Source of the DNA: Chaetoderma sp. LZ-2023a
Lineage: Eukaryota > Mollusca > Caudofoveata > Chaetodermatida > Chaetodermatidae
DNA length: 64,000 nt
Direction: 5' to 3'
Assembly: GCA_034401795.1 (NCBI GenBank)
Contig: CM067374.1
Location: forward strand, 96,350,140 to 96,414,139
Part shown: positions 1 through 10,975 of the stretch, in pieces
How positions within the stretch are numbered: the first letter of the stretch is position 1
Layout: every line of letters begins with the position of its first letter
The notes under the pieces: model-generated
The model's database searches: none
What the model saw: only the letters and a program-made list of their open reading frames with translations
What the model was told of the DNA's origin: nothing
Position numbers and translations under genes: made by a program

Positions 1-360
1 ATGCAATCTCTGATTTCTTGTTATTTTTTAATAGGATTATGATGCATAAGAGTATGATGATATGTCCAACATAGTTTTGGACAATTTTGGACAGTTTTGG
101 ACTGGTTTAAACCATTTAAGACAGGTTTTAGACAGGTTTTGGACAATGTCTGCTCAAAGTTAGTTTTGGACTGTCCAAAACCCAACCCTGTTCAACAGCC
201 ACCTTGGATGACCTAGCTTTCACAAAAACGACTTCTTCCCTTGGACACCTGGTTACCTATAATCTTAGGAAGCGGCATGATAACATTGAGGGCTGACGGT
301 CAAAGGTCAAGGTAGCTGTGACAAACAGGAGACAGACGAGACATTCAATTCCGCTGAATT
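1..360. repeat. Low-complexity GTTTTGGAC repeats and an F-type repeat fragment
   Basis: Positions 70-180 repeat short TTTTGGAC words. Positions 185-330 resemble the inside of the F repeat seen at 53.1-55.1 kb (CTTGGATGACCTAG, then ACGACTTCTTCC). No open reading frame of note. Confidence 0.5.
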
Positions 361-628
361 CTTGTCTCTACAATACCTCACTGTAGAATGATAAATATAC
401 AAAACTGTATTGAAAACATGGCTTAGACTCTTAAGTGACCACCTTTTCAACAAATTTTGGTGAGTTGTCTTTGGGTCCCAAAGAAGGCTACTGATTTTGG
501 TGTAAAAAAATCAAGGTCATCTCAAAGGGCATGATAATGAGACTGCAAACTCTTGAAAGAATAAATGAATAATTTAAATAACTTAAATAATCACTATTAG
601 TCATTTTTATTGTTCAATGAGATAACGA

Positions 629-808
629 TTAACCATTTAATCCTTAAAATTCCATGTCTTACTTTCAAAGCAAACTATATATGAAAGCTGTTGAATATTT
701 TGAAACTAATCTGACTGGAACATGTTGCGGATCCCAGTCAAATTAGTAATTCCAAAATATTCAACAGAATTGTCATTTCTGGTCTGTAAGGTCTGTTAAA
801 GAGTTTAA
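629..808. mobile_element. K-type MITE with B hairpin core
   Basis: The ends read TTAACCATTTAA and TTAAAGAGTTTAA, and the B hairpin occupies 688-767. The outer parts resemble 39218-39389 (words ATTCCATG and TCATTTCT). TTAA ends suggest piggyBac-type mobilisation. A half type A arm with CATTTGCAGACCAAGAG follows at about 825-905. Confidence 0.6.
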
Positions 809-949
809 CCCCTCTTGTATCAACTTAACACTTTTATGGTAAAGTTGGCCAAAACAGTCTCTGCAGTGGGCTTGAGGTATGTCCATTTGCAGACCAAGAG
901 ATATACCCTGCATGCCATCCGACTGTGGTGGTGGTGTCGTCAGCGTTGC

Positions 950-1600
950 TGTCCAATTTGCGTTTAGCTCAACTTTTCTGATTATGTCTCAGGTTTGGTT
1001 AATCATACTGGACCTCAACTTGGGCACATGCTTCCTTATAAGGACATGACATCTAACAATGATCTTTAGGTCAACGGTCAAGGTCACTGTGACCCTGGTA
1101 AAAAAACCTTGTTTGGCTCAACTTAGCAGTTCATATCTCATGTTTGCTTAATACACATACTTCCTTATATGGAGAGGGAACGACTCATTGAACTTTGGAA
1201 TAAAAGGTCAATATTATTATAATATTGGTAAATAACTGGGGTTTTTTCAGCATTCTAGCATTTTGACTTTAGCTCAACTTAGTAGTTCATATCTCAGGTT
1301 TGGTTAATCATACAGGACCAAAACTTAAACACACGCTTCCTTATACGGAGAGAGAGCATGACACAATGTCTTTCGGCATCAGAAGGTCAAAGGTCATTGT
1401 GGTCTTGGCGAAAGACTTTCAACAGTAACGTTTTGTATTTAGCTCTATTCCACTGTTTATATCTCTTGTTTGTTTAATCATACTGGAGCCAAAGTTGGCC
1501 ACATGCTTCTTTATCATGAGTGAGAATGACACATGGCACCTTGGAGGCAAAATGCCAAAGGTCAAGGCCACTGTCTCCTTGCTAAAACCTAGGTTTTATA
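950..1600 (+). repeat. Diverged 120-180 bp repeats with AGGTCA motifs
   Basis: At least four related segments start TAGCTCAACTT, continue with CATATCTCA and GGTTAATCATAC, and end in AAGGTCAAAGGTCA-like words. Two more copies lie at about 2915-3180. Noncoding. Notable motifs are GGTCACTGTGACC at 1082-1094 and AGGTCAAAGGTCA near 1384-1396. Confidence 0.6.
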
Positions 1601-1624
1601 CCCTGCCAAAAAAATTGTTGGGCT

Positions 1625-2830
1625 ATTATGTAATGGTGCGGTCCGGGCGGGTGGCAGAGTGGTTTCCGGATGATAACTGTGTTAGCGTTTATCGGATCAG
1701 TTTGAAACTTCATAGGGTTGTTGGATTAGGTCTGGGGAAGACACCTTTCGAAATGGACAATGATCCAAATTCCAAGATGGCCACCAGTGATCTTGAAAAT
1801 TGGTTTCCCGATGATAACTCTGTTACTGTTTATCGGATCACTTTGAAACTTCATAAGGTGATTGGATTCGTTCAGGGGAAGAAACTTATCGAAATTGACC
1901 ATGATCCGAAATCCAAGATGACCGTCACCCAAGTGCGGCCATTTTGAAAAGTGGTTCCTGGATGATAACGCCATTACCATTTATTGGATCGCTTTGAAAC
2001 TTCATAGGATGGTTGGACTAGGGCTGGGGAAGAATCCCATCGAAATTGACGATGAACCGAAATTCAGCATGGCCGCCAGCCATTGTTTGCCATCTTGAAA
2101 ATTGGTTTCCGGATGATAACTGTCACTGCTTATCGGATTGCTTTGAAACTTCATAGGGTTGTTGGATTAAGTCTGAGGAAGAAACCTATCGAAACTGACC
2201 ATGATCTGAAATCCAAGATGGCCCCCAGCCACTGGTGGTCATCTTGAAAATTGGTTTCCGGATGATAACTCTGTTATCATTTATCGGATCGCTTTGAAAC
2301 TAATCATAAGGTGATTGGACTAGGTCAGGGAAAGAACCTATCAAAATTTACCATGATCCGAAATCCAGGATGGACGCCATCCAAGTGCGGCCATCTTGAA
2401 ATGTGGTTTCTGGACGGTAACTCCGTTATCATGTATCGGATCATTTTGAAACTTCATAGGGTGGTTGGACTAGACCTGGGGAAGAAAGCTATCGAAATTG
2501 ACACTGATCCGAAATCCCAGATAGCCGGCGGCCATCTCAAAAATTAGCTTCAGGATGATAACTCCGAAATCGATGATGTTCCTAAATCTAATATGGCCAC
2601 CAGCCACCAGCGGCCATCTTGAACATATGTTTCCTAATGACAACTCCATTTCCTCCATGTCATCTGCGAAACCTATTGAAATAGAAGATGATCCGAAATC
2701 CAATATGGCCAACAGCCACCAGCGGGAATCTTAAAAATTAGTTTCCGGACAATAACTCCATGACCGTTTAGCAGATCACTTTGAAACTTCAAAGGATGAC
2801 AGGTAGGCCTGAGGAAGAAATCGCTTTATT
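1625..2830 (+). repeat. Diverged tandem repeat, about 150-bp unit
   Basis: Units begin near 1661, 1799, 1952, 2100, 2247, 2402 and 2545, marked by TTTCCGGATGATAACT, then TATCGGATC and TTTGAAACTTCATAGG, and end in AAATCCAAGATGGCC. The sequence is open for 150 codons (1495-1947) because the units share a reading frame, giving repeated peptides such as FPDDNSVTVYRI. I see no start context, splice sites or family match, so I call it noncoding repeat. A single diverged unit is at 39491-39700. Confidence 0.7.
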
Positions 2831-3189
2831 CTGAAAGCTCTCATTCATTGATTTGTCATTAGGGCAGGGTATTGTGCGCCGTTTGTAGAACTATTGTTAT
2901 CAAAACTAACATTTTGCCTTTAGCTCAACTTAGCATTTTATATATCATGTTTTGGTTAAAAACATACAGGGGCACATCCCTCCTTATAATTAGATGGCAT
3001 GACACAATCACCTTGGCATCAAACGGTCAAGGTCAGTTTAATAATGACAAAACTCAAGGCCTTCTACCTCAACTTAGCGGTTCATATCTCATGTTGTGTT
3101 AATTATGCTCCACCCAAACATGGCACTTGCTAATAAGAGGGGATGAGACAATAATTACTTTGGGGTCAAAAGATAAGCATATCCATAAG

Positions 3190-3480
3190 CCTTCTGTATG
3201 TATTTTATGTTTGAAGTAAAGCATCGAGCCAGTCATCCAAGGTGCAAATTTTCAAAAATAGTCTTCTCTTGGCCTGTAAATGGTCACATGCTAAGCAGAA
3301 GCTTGAATTTTCTTTACCATTACCACTTCAATTTGTCCAAAAATGGCCTTCGTAATGCCATTGAGGAGTGGTTTTTTTAAAGACACCAGAAAGCTATTTT
3401 CATAAATTTCACTGGTAAATTTACAAAAATAGTCTTCTCTTGGCCTGCAAAAATGATAATTTGCTTGAAAAATCTTGATC
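3190..3480. repeat. Fragments of type A MITE arms
   Basis: Two partial right arms with CAAAAATAGTCTTCTCTTGG lie at about 3250-3290 and 3422-3450. They are too broken to define ends. Confidence 0.5.
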
Positions 3481-3519
3481 ATCAAAGGATGATTGATATA
3501 AGTAGCATTTTGATCGCTT

Positions 3520-3745
3520 TAAACCTTGAATTTGTTGAAGAAAATGTCAAAAATGTGCGTTTGCAGACCACGAGAACAGTATTTTATTTAATTGACCACT
3601 GGAATGACTGGCTCTGTTATTGAGCCAGTTATTCTAGTGGTAAATTTTCAAAAACACTTCCCTTTGTCTGCAAATGTATATTTCTCAAGACCACTGCAGA
3701 AGGCATTTTTTGCTGATATGAGGGTTAAATGGTTAATGCATTGTT
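3520..3745. mobile_element. Type A MITE
   Basis: A palindrome whose arms meet at the diverged apex near 3600-3645. The right end GAGGGTTAAATGG is also the left border of the 2-kb duplication. Confidence 0.65.
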
Positions 3746-4079
3746 GACACAAGAGGGGACATGTGTTAATAATAATAATAATAATAATAAGTACATTTAT
3801 AAAGCGCTGAATCCATGACAATGCGTGCTCTAAGCGCTAAGCATAACAAGCATAACATGTATCTTATCTATTATCATGTTCACTATGTACTGTACTTTAA
3901 TTTGCTCATGCACAAACCTACTTCACTCTGAATTCTCAACATCATCTTTTCAAGGAAACGCAGATTGAAATGTTATGAATATTTTGAAAGAAAGTTAACT
4001 GAATGTTGTTGTTGCCTAAATCAGCAACATAGTTTATTCAACTTGTTAGCTGCAGGTTACAGCTTAATAAACTGTCATG

Positions 4080-4372
4080 TCAATTAGTTAGTTATTTAGT
4101 CAGTCAGTCAGTTATTTAGTCAGTAAGTTATTTAGTCAGTCAGTTATTTAGTCAGTCAGTCAGTCAGTCAGTCAGTTTTTTAGTCAGTCAGTCAGTTAGT
4201 TATTTAGTCAGTCAGTCAGTCAGTTATTTAGTCAGTCGGTCAGTCAGTCAGTCAGTTATTTAGTCATTCAGTCAGTCAGTCAGTTAGTTCGTGACATGTA
4301 GTTAGTTAGTTACTTAATTACTTGGTTAGTTACTTGAGTTAGTTAATTAGTTAGTTATTTAGTTATTTAGTC
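4080..4372 (+). repeat. (TCAG)n / TTAGTCAG array, copy 1
   Basis: Irregular tandem repeats of TCAG and TTAG, degrading to TTAGTTAC at the 3' side. Confidence 0.9.
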
Positions 4373-4389
4373 ACAAAAGCTTATTCTGG

Positions 4390-5225
4390 GCTGTCATTTC
4401 AAGAGATTTTCATATACAGTAATCCAACATGAGGAAGAAGTTACCGGTGGAGTCCTGAAGAGGTGTGGTAAATTTTGGATCAGAAGGTCAATGCCTCATT
4501 GACCAAATTAAAATGTGATTATTTTGAAAACTGCCTGACACATTTGTCAATAACTCTGAGTATACTGGAGAGATTTTAACCAGATTTGGGTGGAATGTTG
4601 TGCGGGGAGTCCTGAATTTCGCTGATAAATTTTGGGTCAAAGATCAAGGCCATGGTGACTCGATTAAAGTGGTTATTTTGAAAACCATGTGTGTGAAAAC
4701 TTATTCTGGGCTCATGAGTATTTTGTATACAATAATCACTCACGGGAAAATGGTGCATGTGGAGTTCTGAAGAGGTGGGGTAAATTTGGAGTAAAAAATT
4801 AAGGTCATGGCTGCCAAATTAAAATGCAATTATTTTGAAAACTGTGCCATACACATTTGTCAATAACTCTGAGTATGCTGGAGAGATTTTAGCCAGATTT
4901 GACTGAAAGTTTGCCTGTGAGGTCTTGAAAATGTGTGATAAGTTTGGGGTCAAAAGGTCCGATGGCAAGGCCATGGTTACCCGATTAAAATGATTATTTT
5001 AAAAACCATATGCGTGAAATACACAGTTGGCATGCATTGTAGTCTTAAGGTATGTAGTAAAACAAATGTAGGTCAGTGCGACCTCGGTGTGACCTACTTT
5101 CACCCGCAGCTACTGAGATTCCATCAACCTTGTTGTCAAAAGACAAGTTGTAGAAGTTGTTATATTTGTAAAATTTGCACAAGTTTGCTTAGGATTGGAA
5201 TTACACAGCTTGCAGTGTTTCAGTA
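4390..5225 (+). repeat. Dispersed repeat I, copy 1
   Basis: Contains internal repeats with TTGTCAATAACTCTGAGTAT and ends with CACCCGCAGCTAC..GAGATTC. Copies are at 6400-7235 (by duplication) and, diverged, at 41565-41835. Only short chance open frames. Confidence 0.65.
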
Positions 5226-5229
5226 AGCT

Positions 5230-5780
5230 TTAACCCTTTAACCCCAGGGCTTTAGATTTACCTCATTTGGCCACACCACCTATCTGGTCTGGGATCCATC
5301 AATGCTCCTAGAAACTAGAGAATTTTGAAATCTGAGAGATTGATTTTGAGTCACCTTTAGTTTTAATAGTAATAGACCCGTAAGACATCTGAATGGTCAT
5401 AAAATGCCACAGTATCCATCTCTGAGTATTTACTTGACCTTAACTCACTTAATTAGTGTTTATAGCAGCCAGTAGGATTTTAATTTGGGCTCACTAATAT
5501 GGGTGGATTTCAGTTGGGCGTAACTTGTAAAGTCATAGCTAAGGGGTAATCTAAAGACCTGAACCCTCAAATTTGTTCAAGAAAATTTCAAAAGTCCATT
5601 TGCCAAACAAAATAAGATTATTTTTGACAATTTACCACGTAAATGACTGGTTCGGTTATCGAGCCTGTCATTCCAGTAGTAAATTTTCAAAGATAATTTT
5701 ATTTTGTTTGGCGAATGGACATTTATAAAGACCACTGCAGAAGGCATTTTTTGCTGATATGAGGGTTAAATGGTTAATGC
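5230..5780. mobile_element. Type A MITE split by an E element
   Basis: The left tip TTAACCCTTTAACCC (5230-5244) is separated from the remainder (from 5562) by an E element. The right part has the hairpin with apex GGTTCGGTTATCGAGCC. Its right arm is the fusion point of the 2-kb duplication. Confidence 0.8.
5245..5561 (+). mobile_element. E-type MITE (hAT-like ends), copy 1
   Basis: 317 bp bounded by CAGGGCTTTAGATTTACC and, inverted, GGTAATCTAAAGACCTG. Flanked by AACCC on both sides (5240-5244 and 5562-5566) inside a type A MITE. CAGGG..CCCTG ends are typical of hAT elements, but a 5-bp duplication is shorter than their usual 8 bp, so the superfamily is uncertain. Confidence 0.75.
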
Positions 5781-6040
5781 ATTGTTGACACAAGAGGGGA
5801 CATGTGTTAAGCATAACATGTATCTTATCTATTATCATGTTCACTATGTACTGTACTTTAATTTGCTCATGCACAAACCTACTTCACTCTGAATTCTCAA
5901 CATCATCTTTTCAAGGAAACGCAGATTGAAATGTTATGAATATTTTGAAAGAAAGTTAACTGAATGTTGTTGTTGCCTAAATCAGCAACATAGTTTATTC
6001 AACTTGTTAGCTGCAGGTTACAGCTTAATAAACTGTCATG

Positions 6041-6383
6041 TCAATTAGTTAGTTATTTAGTCAGTCAGTCAGTTATTTAGTCAGTAAGTTATTTAGTCAG
6101 TCAGTTATTTAGTCAGTCAGTCAGTCAGTTATTTAGTCAGTCAGTCAGTCAGTTTTTTAGTCAGTCAGTCAGTTAGTTATTTAGTCAGTCAATTATTTGG
6201 TCAGTCAGTCAGTTATTTAGTCAGTCAGTCAGTCAGTTATTTAGTCAGTCGGTCAGTCAGTCAGTTATTTAGTCATTCAGTCAGTCAGTCAGTTAGTTCG
6301 TGACATGTAGTTAGTTAGTTACTTAATTACTTGGTTAGTTACTTGAGTTAGTTAATTAGTTAGTTACTTAGTTATTTAGTCAC
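6041..6383 (+). repeat. (TCAG)n / TTAGTCAG array, copy 2
   Basis: Same array as at 4080-4372 but about 50 bp longer, consistent with slippage after the duplication. Confidence 0.9.
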
Positions 6384-6399
6384 AAAAGCTTATTCTGGG

Positions 6400-7235
6400 C
6401 TGTCATTTCAAGAGATTTTCATATACAGTAATCCAACATGAGGAAGAAGTTACCGGTGGAGTCCTGAAGAGGTGTGGTAAATTTTGGATCAGAAGGTCAA
6501 TGCCTCATTGACCAAATTAAAATGTGATTATTTTGAAAACTGCCTGACACATTTGTCAATAACTCTGAGTATACTGGAGAGATTTTAACCAGATTTGGGT
6601 GGAATGTTGTGCGGGGAGTCCTGAATTTCGCTGATAAATTTTGGGTCAAAGATCAAGGCCATGGTGACTCGATTAAAGTGGTTATTTTGAAAACCATGTG
6701 TGTGAAAACTTATTCTGGGCTCATGAGTATTTTGTATACAATAATCACTCACGGGAAAATGGTGCATGTGGAGTTCTGAAGAGGTGAGGTAAATTTGGAG
6801 TAAAAAATTAAGGTCATGGCTGCCAAATTAAAATGCAATTATTTTGAAAACTGTACCATACACATTTGTCAATAACTCTGAGTATGCTGGAGAGATTTTA
6901 GCCAGATTTGACTGAAAGTTTGCCTGTGAGGTCTTGAAAATGTGTGATAAGTTTGGGGTCAAAAGGTCCGATGGCAAGGCCATGGTTACCCGATTAAAAT
7001 GATTATTTTAAAAACCATATGCGTGAAATACACAGTTGGCATGCATTGTAGTCTTAAGGTATGTAGTAAAACAAATGTAGGTCAGTGCGACCTCGGTGTG
7101 ACCTTTCACCCGCAGCTACTGAGATTCCATCAACCTTGTTGTCAAAAGACAAGTTGTAGAAGTTGTTATATTTGTAAAATTTGCACAAGTTTGCTTAGGA
7201 TTGGAATTACACAGCTTGCAGTGTTTCAGTAAGCT
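6400..7235 (+). repeat. Dispersed repeat I, copy 2
   Basis: Duplicate of 4390-5225 within the second 2-kb unit. Confidence 0.65.
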
Positions 7236-7250
7236 TTAACCCTTTAACCC

Positions 7251-7567
7251 CAGGGCTTTAGATTTACCTCATTTGGCCACACCACCTATCTGGTCTGGGA
7301 TCCATCAATGCTCCTAGAAACTAGAGAATTTTGAAATCTGAGAGATTGATTTTGAGTCACCTTTAGTTTTAATAGTACTAGACCTGTAAGACATCTGAAT
7401 GGTCATAAAATGCCACAGTATCCATCTCTGAGTATTTACTTGACCCTAACTCACTTAATTAGTGTTTATAGCAGCCAGTAGGATTTTAATTTGGGCTCAC
7501 TAATATGGGTGGATTTCAGTTGGGCGTAACTTGTAAAGTCATAGCTAAGGGGTAATCTAAAGCCCTG
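7251..7567 (+). mobile_element. E-type MITE, copy 2
   Basis: Present by the 2-kb duplication, again 317 bp, ends CAGGGC and GCCCTG. Confidence 0.75.
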
Positions 7568-7785
7568 AACCCTCAAATTTGTTCAAGAAAATTTCAAAAG
7601 TCCATTTGCCAAACAAAATAAGATTATTTTTGACAATTTACCACGTAAATGACTGGTTCGGTTATCGAGCCTGTCATTCCAGTAGTAAATTTTCAAAGAT
7701 AATTTTATTTTGTTTGGCGAATGGACATTTATAAAGACCACTGCAAAAGCCATTTTTGGCCAGGTTAAGTGATAAAAGTGTTAAT
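7568..7785. mobile_element. Type A MITE, right part
   Basis: Homologous to 5562-5780 up to AAGACCACTGCA. Beyond that it has the ancestral right end CATTTTTGGCCAGG, and marks the right edge of the duplication. Confidence 0.75.
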
Positions 7786-8445
7786 CTAGGCTTGGCAGGA
7801 AATCTAAAAATATTACACCTAGTATTCAGAGGTAGTTGAGGGAATTCCTTGAGTCATAAATATCTGATGTCATTTAATGTGTTGGACATTGCTCACCTAA
7901 TAACACTTTTACTAAACTTTTACACTTTTCATACTTTTGAAAATAACTTCATGGACACATTAAGAAATTTAATCCAAGATTTTGAAAACTGTTAGGGTAA
8001 CTTGTTGATGCCTAAGACAGGAGCAGCTTTCAGTCAGATTAATTTTAAAATTATAAGCCAATTTTAATTAAAATAATTTTTTTAGTCTATAGCGGTCGCA
8101 TGGTTACTTATAATTTTGTATTCAATTGAACTGCCATTCATGAGTATAATATAATATCAAGTTGTAAGGGCTCCATGCTGACCTCATCAAATACCCTGAG
8201 TCTTGTGTGTATGTCTGATCTTAACAGTGTCTGTGTCATGTTTAACCTCGTTCACGCTAGAGTCACAATCTCCAAGCGAATTAGTACCTGTTCTGTGTTG
8301 GATAATTTTTTAACAATTTGATTGAAATTCATTGCTGAGGCATTGATCAATGAGTTTCAGTCAAATTGTTCACAAACGATGACCCACTTGGGTGCCACTA
8401 GTATCTGTCAGGTAAAGTAATTTATATTGTGATCCATAAAGTGGG
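7786..8445. other. AT-rich stretch with two weak B-like hairpins
   Basis: Half-hairpins of B type at about 7977-8055 and 8308-8375. No gene seen. Confidence 0.4.
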
Positions 8446-8680
8446 TTGAACCCTTTATCCCTCAAATTTGTTTTTAAAAATTTTAATTTTCTCATGGAAA
8501 ATGTCTATTTCCAGACCACGAGACGACTATTTTTGAAAAATTGCCACTGGAATGACTGGCTCGGTTATCGAGCCAGTCATTCCAGTGGTAAATTTTCAAA
8601 AGAAGTCTTCTCTTGGTCTGCAAATGGGCATTTCTCAAGACCACTGCAGATGCCGTTTTTGGCTGATATGAGGGTTATGG
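8446..8680. mobile_element. Type A MITE
   Basis: Long palindrome around GGCTCGGTTATCGAGCC with AATGACT arms. Left end AACCCTTTATCCCTC, right end GCTGATATGAGGGTTA. Confidence 0.8.
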
Positions 8681-8783
8681 TGCTTTATTTCAAAGTCTAG
8701 TGTTAAGTATAAACTCACTGAGTGACTGTATTGACTGACTCAGTGTCTTCCCTCCAATACAATGATATCATCAACAGACCATA

Positions 8784-8990
8784 TTAACCCTTGCCACTCT
8801 TAGGTCAATATTCTATCTTTTCCGCTGTCATTAACAAAGGTACTGGTGTACATTTTTCAACAATTTTGGTGGACGATGCTGCTGTCTATGACAGCGTTAC
8901 ATCTTTCACATAATTTGAAAATTAACACCAATTCATCTTTTAATTTAATTTGAAAATTTTTAATTTTTATATCATAGTTGTAAGGGTTAA
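8784..8990. mobile_element. Type C MITE
   Basis: Ends TTAACCCTTGCCACTC and TAAGGGTTAA. Internal hairpin TTCAACAATTTTGGTGG with apex GCTGTCTATGACAGC. TTAA plus CCCTT ends are piggyBac-like. Confidence 0.75.
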
Positions 8991-9043
8991 CCCTTTCTAC
9001 TCTTCTTACATCGTGATAACATTTATAGCAATAGTTAGATATA

Positions 9044-9140
9044 AGGATGATTATTTGAAGGCAAATTGACTGAAAGTTTCTGCTGCCTTAGGCAGCAGCA
9101 ACTTTCAGTCAAATTGCTTTCAAAATTTTCAGATTTCATG
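9044..9140. repeat. B hairpin
   Basis: Arms CAAATTGACTGAAAGTT and, inverted, AACTTTCAGTCAAATTG around GCTGCCTTAGGCAGC. Confidence 0.8.
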
Positions 9141-10145
9141 GGGGTGGGTGGGTTTTTTGGGTTTTAGAAAAAAATTCAAAATGAAAATGGTCAACCCTCT
9201 TAGGTTAAATGTTAAATAGGATCTGTGTATAGTGATTACAATATGACTGATATAAAATGAACCTGTTGACTGTGACTGATGATATACACACATTTAGTAT
9301 CTTATCCCAGGGTGATATCGTGTCATAAGTGGAAGATTAGGATGATGAACATTGTGTAATGAAGAGAAAAATATGATTATTATTTAGTACATTATGAAGA
9401 ACGTTGTTAGCATTAAAAATAAGGAAGTCGTGCTTGTGAAAGAAAATATAGATTTTCATGCCTTCGGATACCACGGCTGGGTTTCTTATGTGAGTTTGTT
9501 TATAACACAAAAGTATCCCGGATGTTATTTATAACCCCTTGTAATATCAAGATTTTGTAACTGTTATTTCTGAACAAGATTTATTTATGTCATAATGACA
9601 TTTACTAAACTATGTTGTTAATGGAGAACCAGTTTGAGTTGCTATTTATCATAGAAATAAGTCATGTTTACTTTTACATAGATGTTAGTCCCGATCCCAA
9701 GATGATTCATAAAAAGGAAAATTAGTTAGCTTTCGTGAGTCTCTTGGTCACTACTTAAGCACTAACTTACTGTTGCTGGCTATGGCACTCTGGTCAGTGC
9801 TTGTGGAGTTGTATATGATAGCATTGATTGGTAGACCACTGGTTGGTTGATGTTGATTTTGTTAACCCCCCCCCCCCCCCTGCTAGAGTTTGAGAGAATT
9901 TTCTGAAACATGACAGGATGACTGTACACCACCCAAAGATGTGCCTGATGTTAAAATTTCTTTTCATCAGTCCACCCTGTTTGTCTGTAGATACATCCGT
10001 CTATACGTACATCCCAAAAGTCTGATATACTCCCCTTTCTCTTGTGTTTGACTGAAGAAGTGCCAGAGATTGTCATGAAAGCTACACTCAAACAATTTCT
10101 ACATCCAGAAGATGCAACTAATTTTCCTTATCATGTTTAGAATTT
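9141..10145. other. No recognisable feature; poly-C tract
   Basis: AT-rich sequence with stops in all frames and a C homopolymer at about 9866-9881. I see nothing else. Confidence 0.5.
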
Positions 10146-10146
10146 T

Positions 10147-10345
10147 TAACCATTTATTGGTCAAGCTAGCCTAAACAGGTCTGCAATTCCAGTGGTCTTG
10201 AGGAATGGATATTATTACCAATACATGCCAAGTCGAGATTATTTTTCTAAATTTACCACTGAATTGCTAGCCTCGATAAGCGAGCAATTGTCATTCCAGT
10301 GGTAAATGTAAAAGAATACTCTCTTGGCCTACAAATTAATATTAA
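10147..10345. mobile_element. Degraded type A MITE
   Basis: Recognisable by TTACCACT, an apex near 10265-10290 and GGTCTTGAGGAATGG to the left. Confidence 0.55.
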
Positions 10346-10580
10346 AAAAGCAAAGATATTTACCCAGATCCACTGTGCTATAGGCCAACATATAGTGAAA
10401 AGTGTTGTTAGATTCAATACAGCTTTCCCACATTGATGCCATTACACTGGGATTCCCCTAACTCAATGCTCAGAGCGTGTTTGCTGGCGGCATTGAGACT
10501 ACTATTGCACTAAAGGACACCACATTTTAAACACTTCCTATAATAATCTACAATCACAAGATTATTTACGTCATGCATAA

Positions 10581-10975
10581 TGGACCTTTCCATTTTTAGC
10601 TATGCCCCGCCCATCAGTAGCTACGCTCCACCCACACCTCGCCGTGTTTGGATTGATCGATCCCCGAATGTCCTAGCTATCAATTTCCTGAAAACTATAC
10701 AGGGAAGCTGTTGAATATTTTGTAACTAATTAGACTAGGTGCTGTTGCTGCCATAGGCAGCAACATCGCCCAGTCAAATTAGTTTCAAAATATTCAACAG
10801 AATATTTATTAAATAGTAAAAGCAAACAATTTGTGCAACAGCCCATAGTTGTCTTGAAATATGCATTCGTGACGTACTTATCGACATCATTCATGACGTC
10901 ATTCATTATGATGTCATTGCACACATCACGCAGTTCATTATGACGTCATATGATGGGTGGGTACTCTGGAAAGGT
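10581..10975 (+). mobile_element. D-type MITE, copy 1
   Basis: Ends GGACCTTTCCA and CTGGAAAGGT. The left part has CCCCGCCCATCA and TTGATCGATCCCC. A B hairpin is central (about 10707-10802). The right part has TGACGTCATTCATTATG and TTCATTATGACGTCATA. Confidence 0.85.

Larger units (their letters stand above)
3699..5739 (+). repeat. 2-kb tandem duplication, copy 1
   Basis: Copy 1 runs from the right arm of one type A MITE to the right arm of the next. Copy 2 at 5740-7744 is almost identical with few substitutions, so the event is recent. Copy 1 alone has an AAT microsatellite with an AGCGCT-flanked segment at 3768-3845. Copy 2 has a longer TCAG array. Confidence 0.92.
5740..7744 (+). repeat. 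2-kb tandem duplication, copy 2
   Basis: Same content as copy 1: a half B hairpin, a TCAG array, the I repeat, an E element inside a type A MITE. Small differences are a 3-bp deletion near 7103 relative to 5093 and single substitutions (for example 7374-7385 against 5370-5381). Confidence 0.92.

Noticed and set aside
1495..1947. 150-codon frame as a gene
   Set aside because: It spans tandem repeat units and borders other repeats; the open frame follows from the unit structure.
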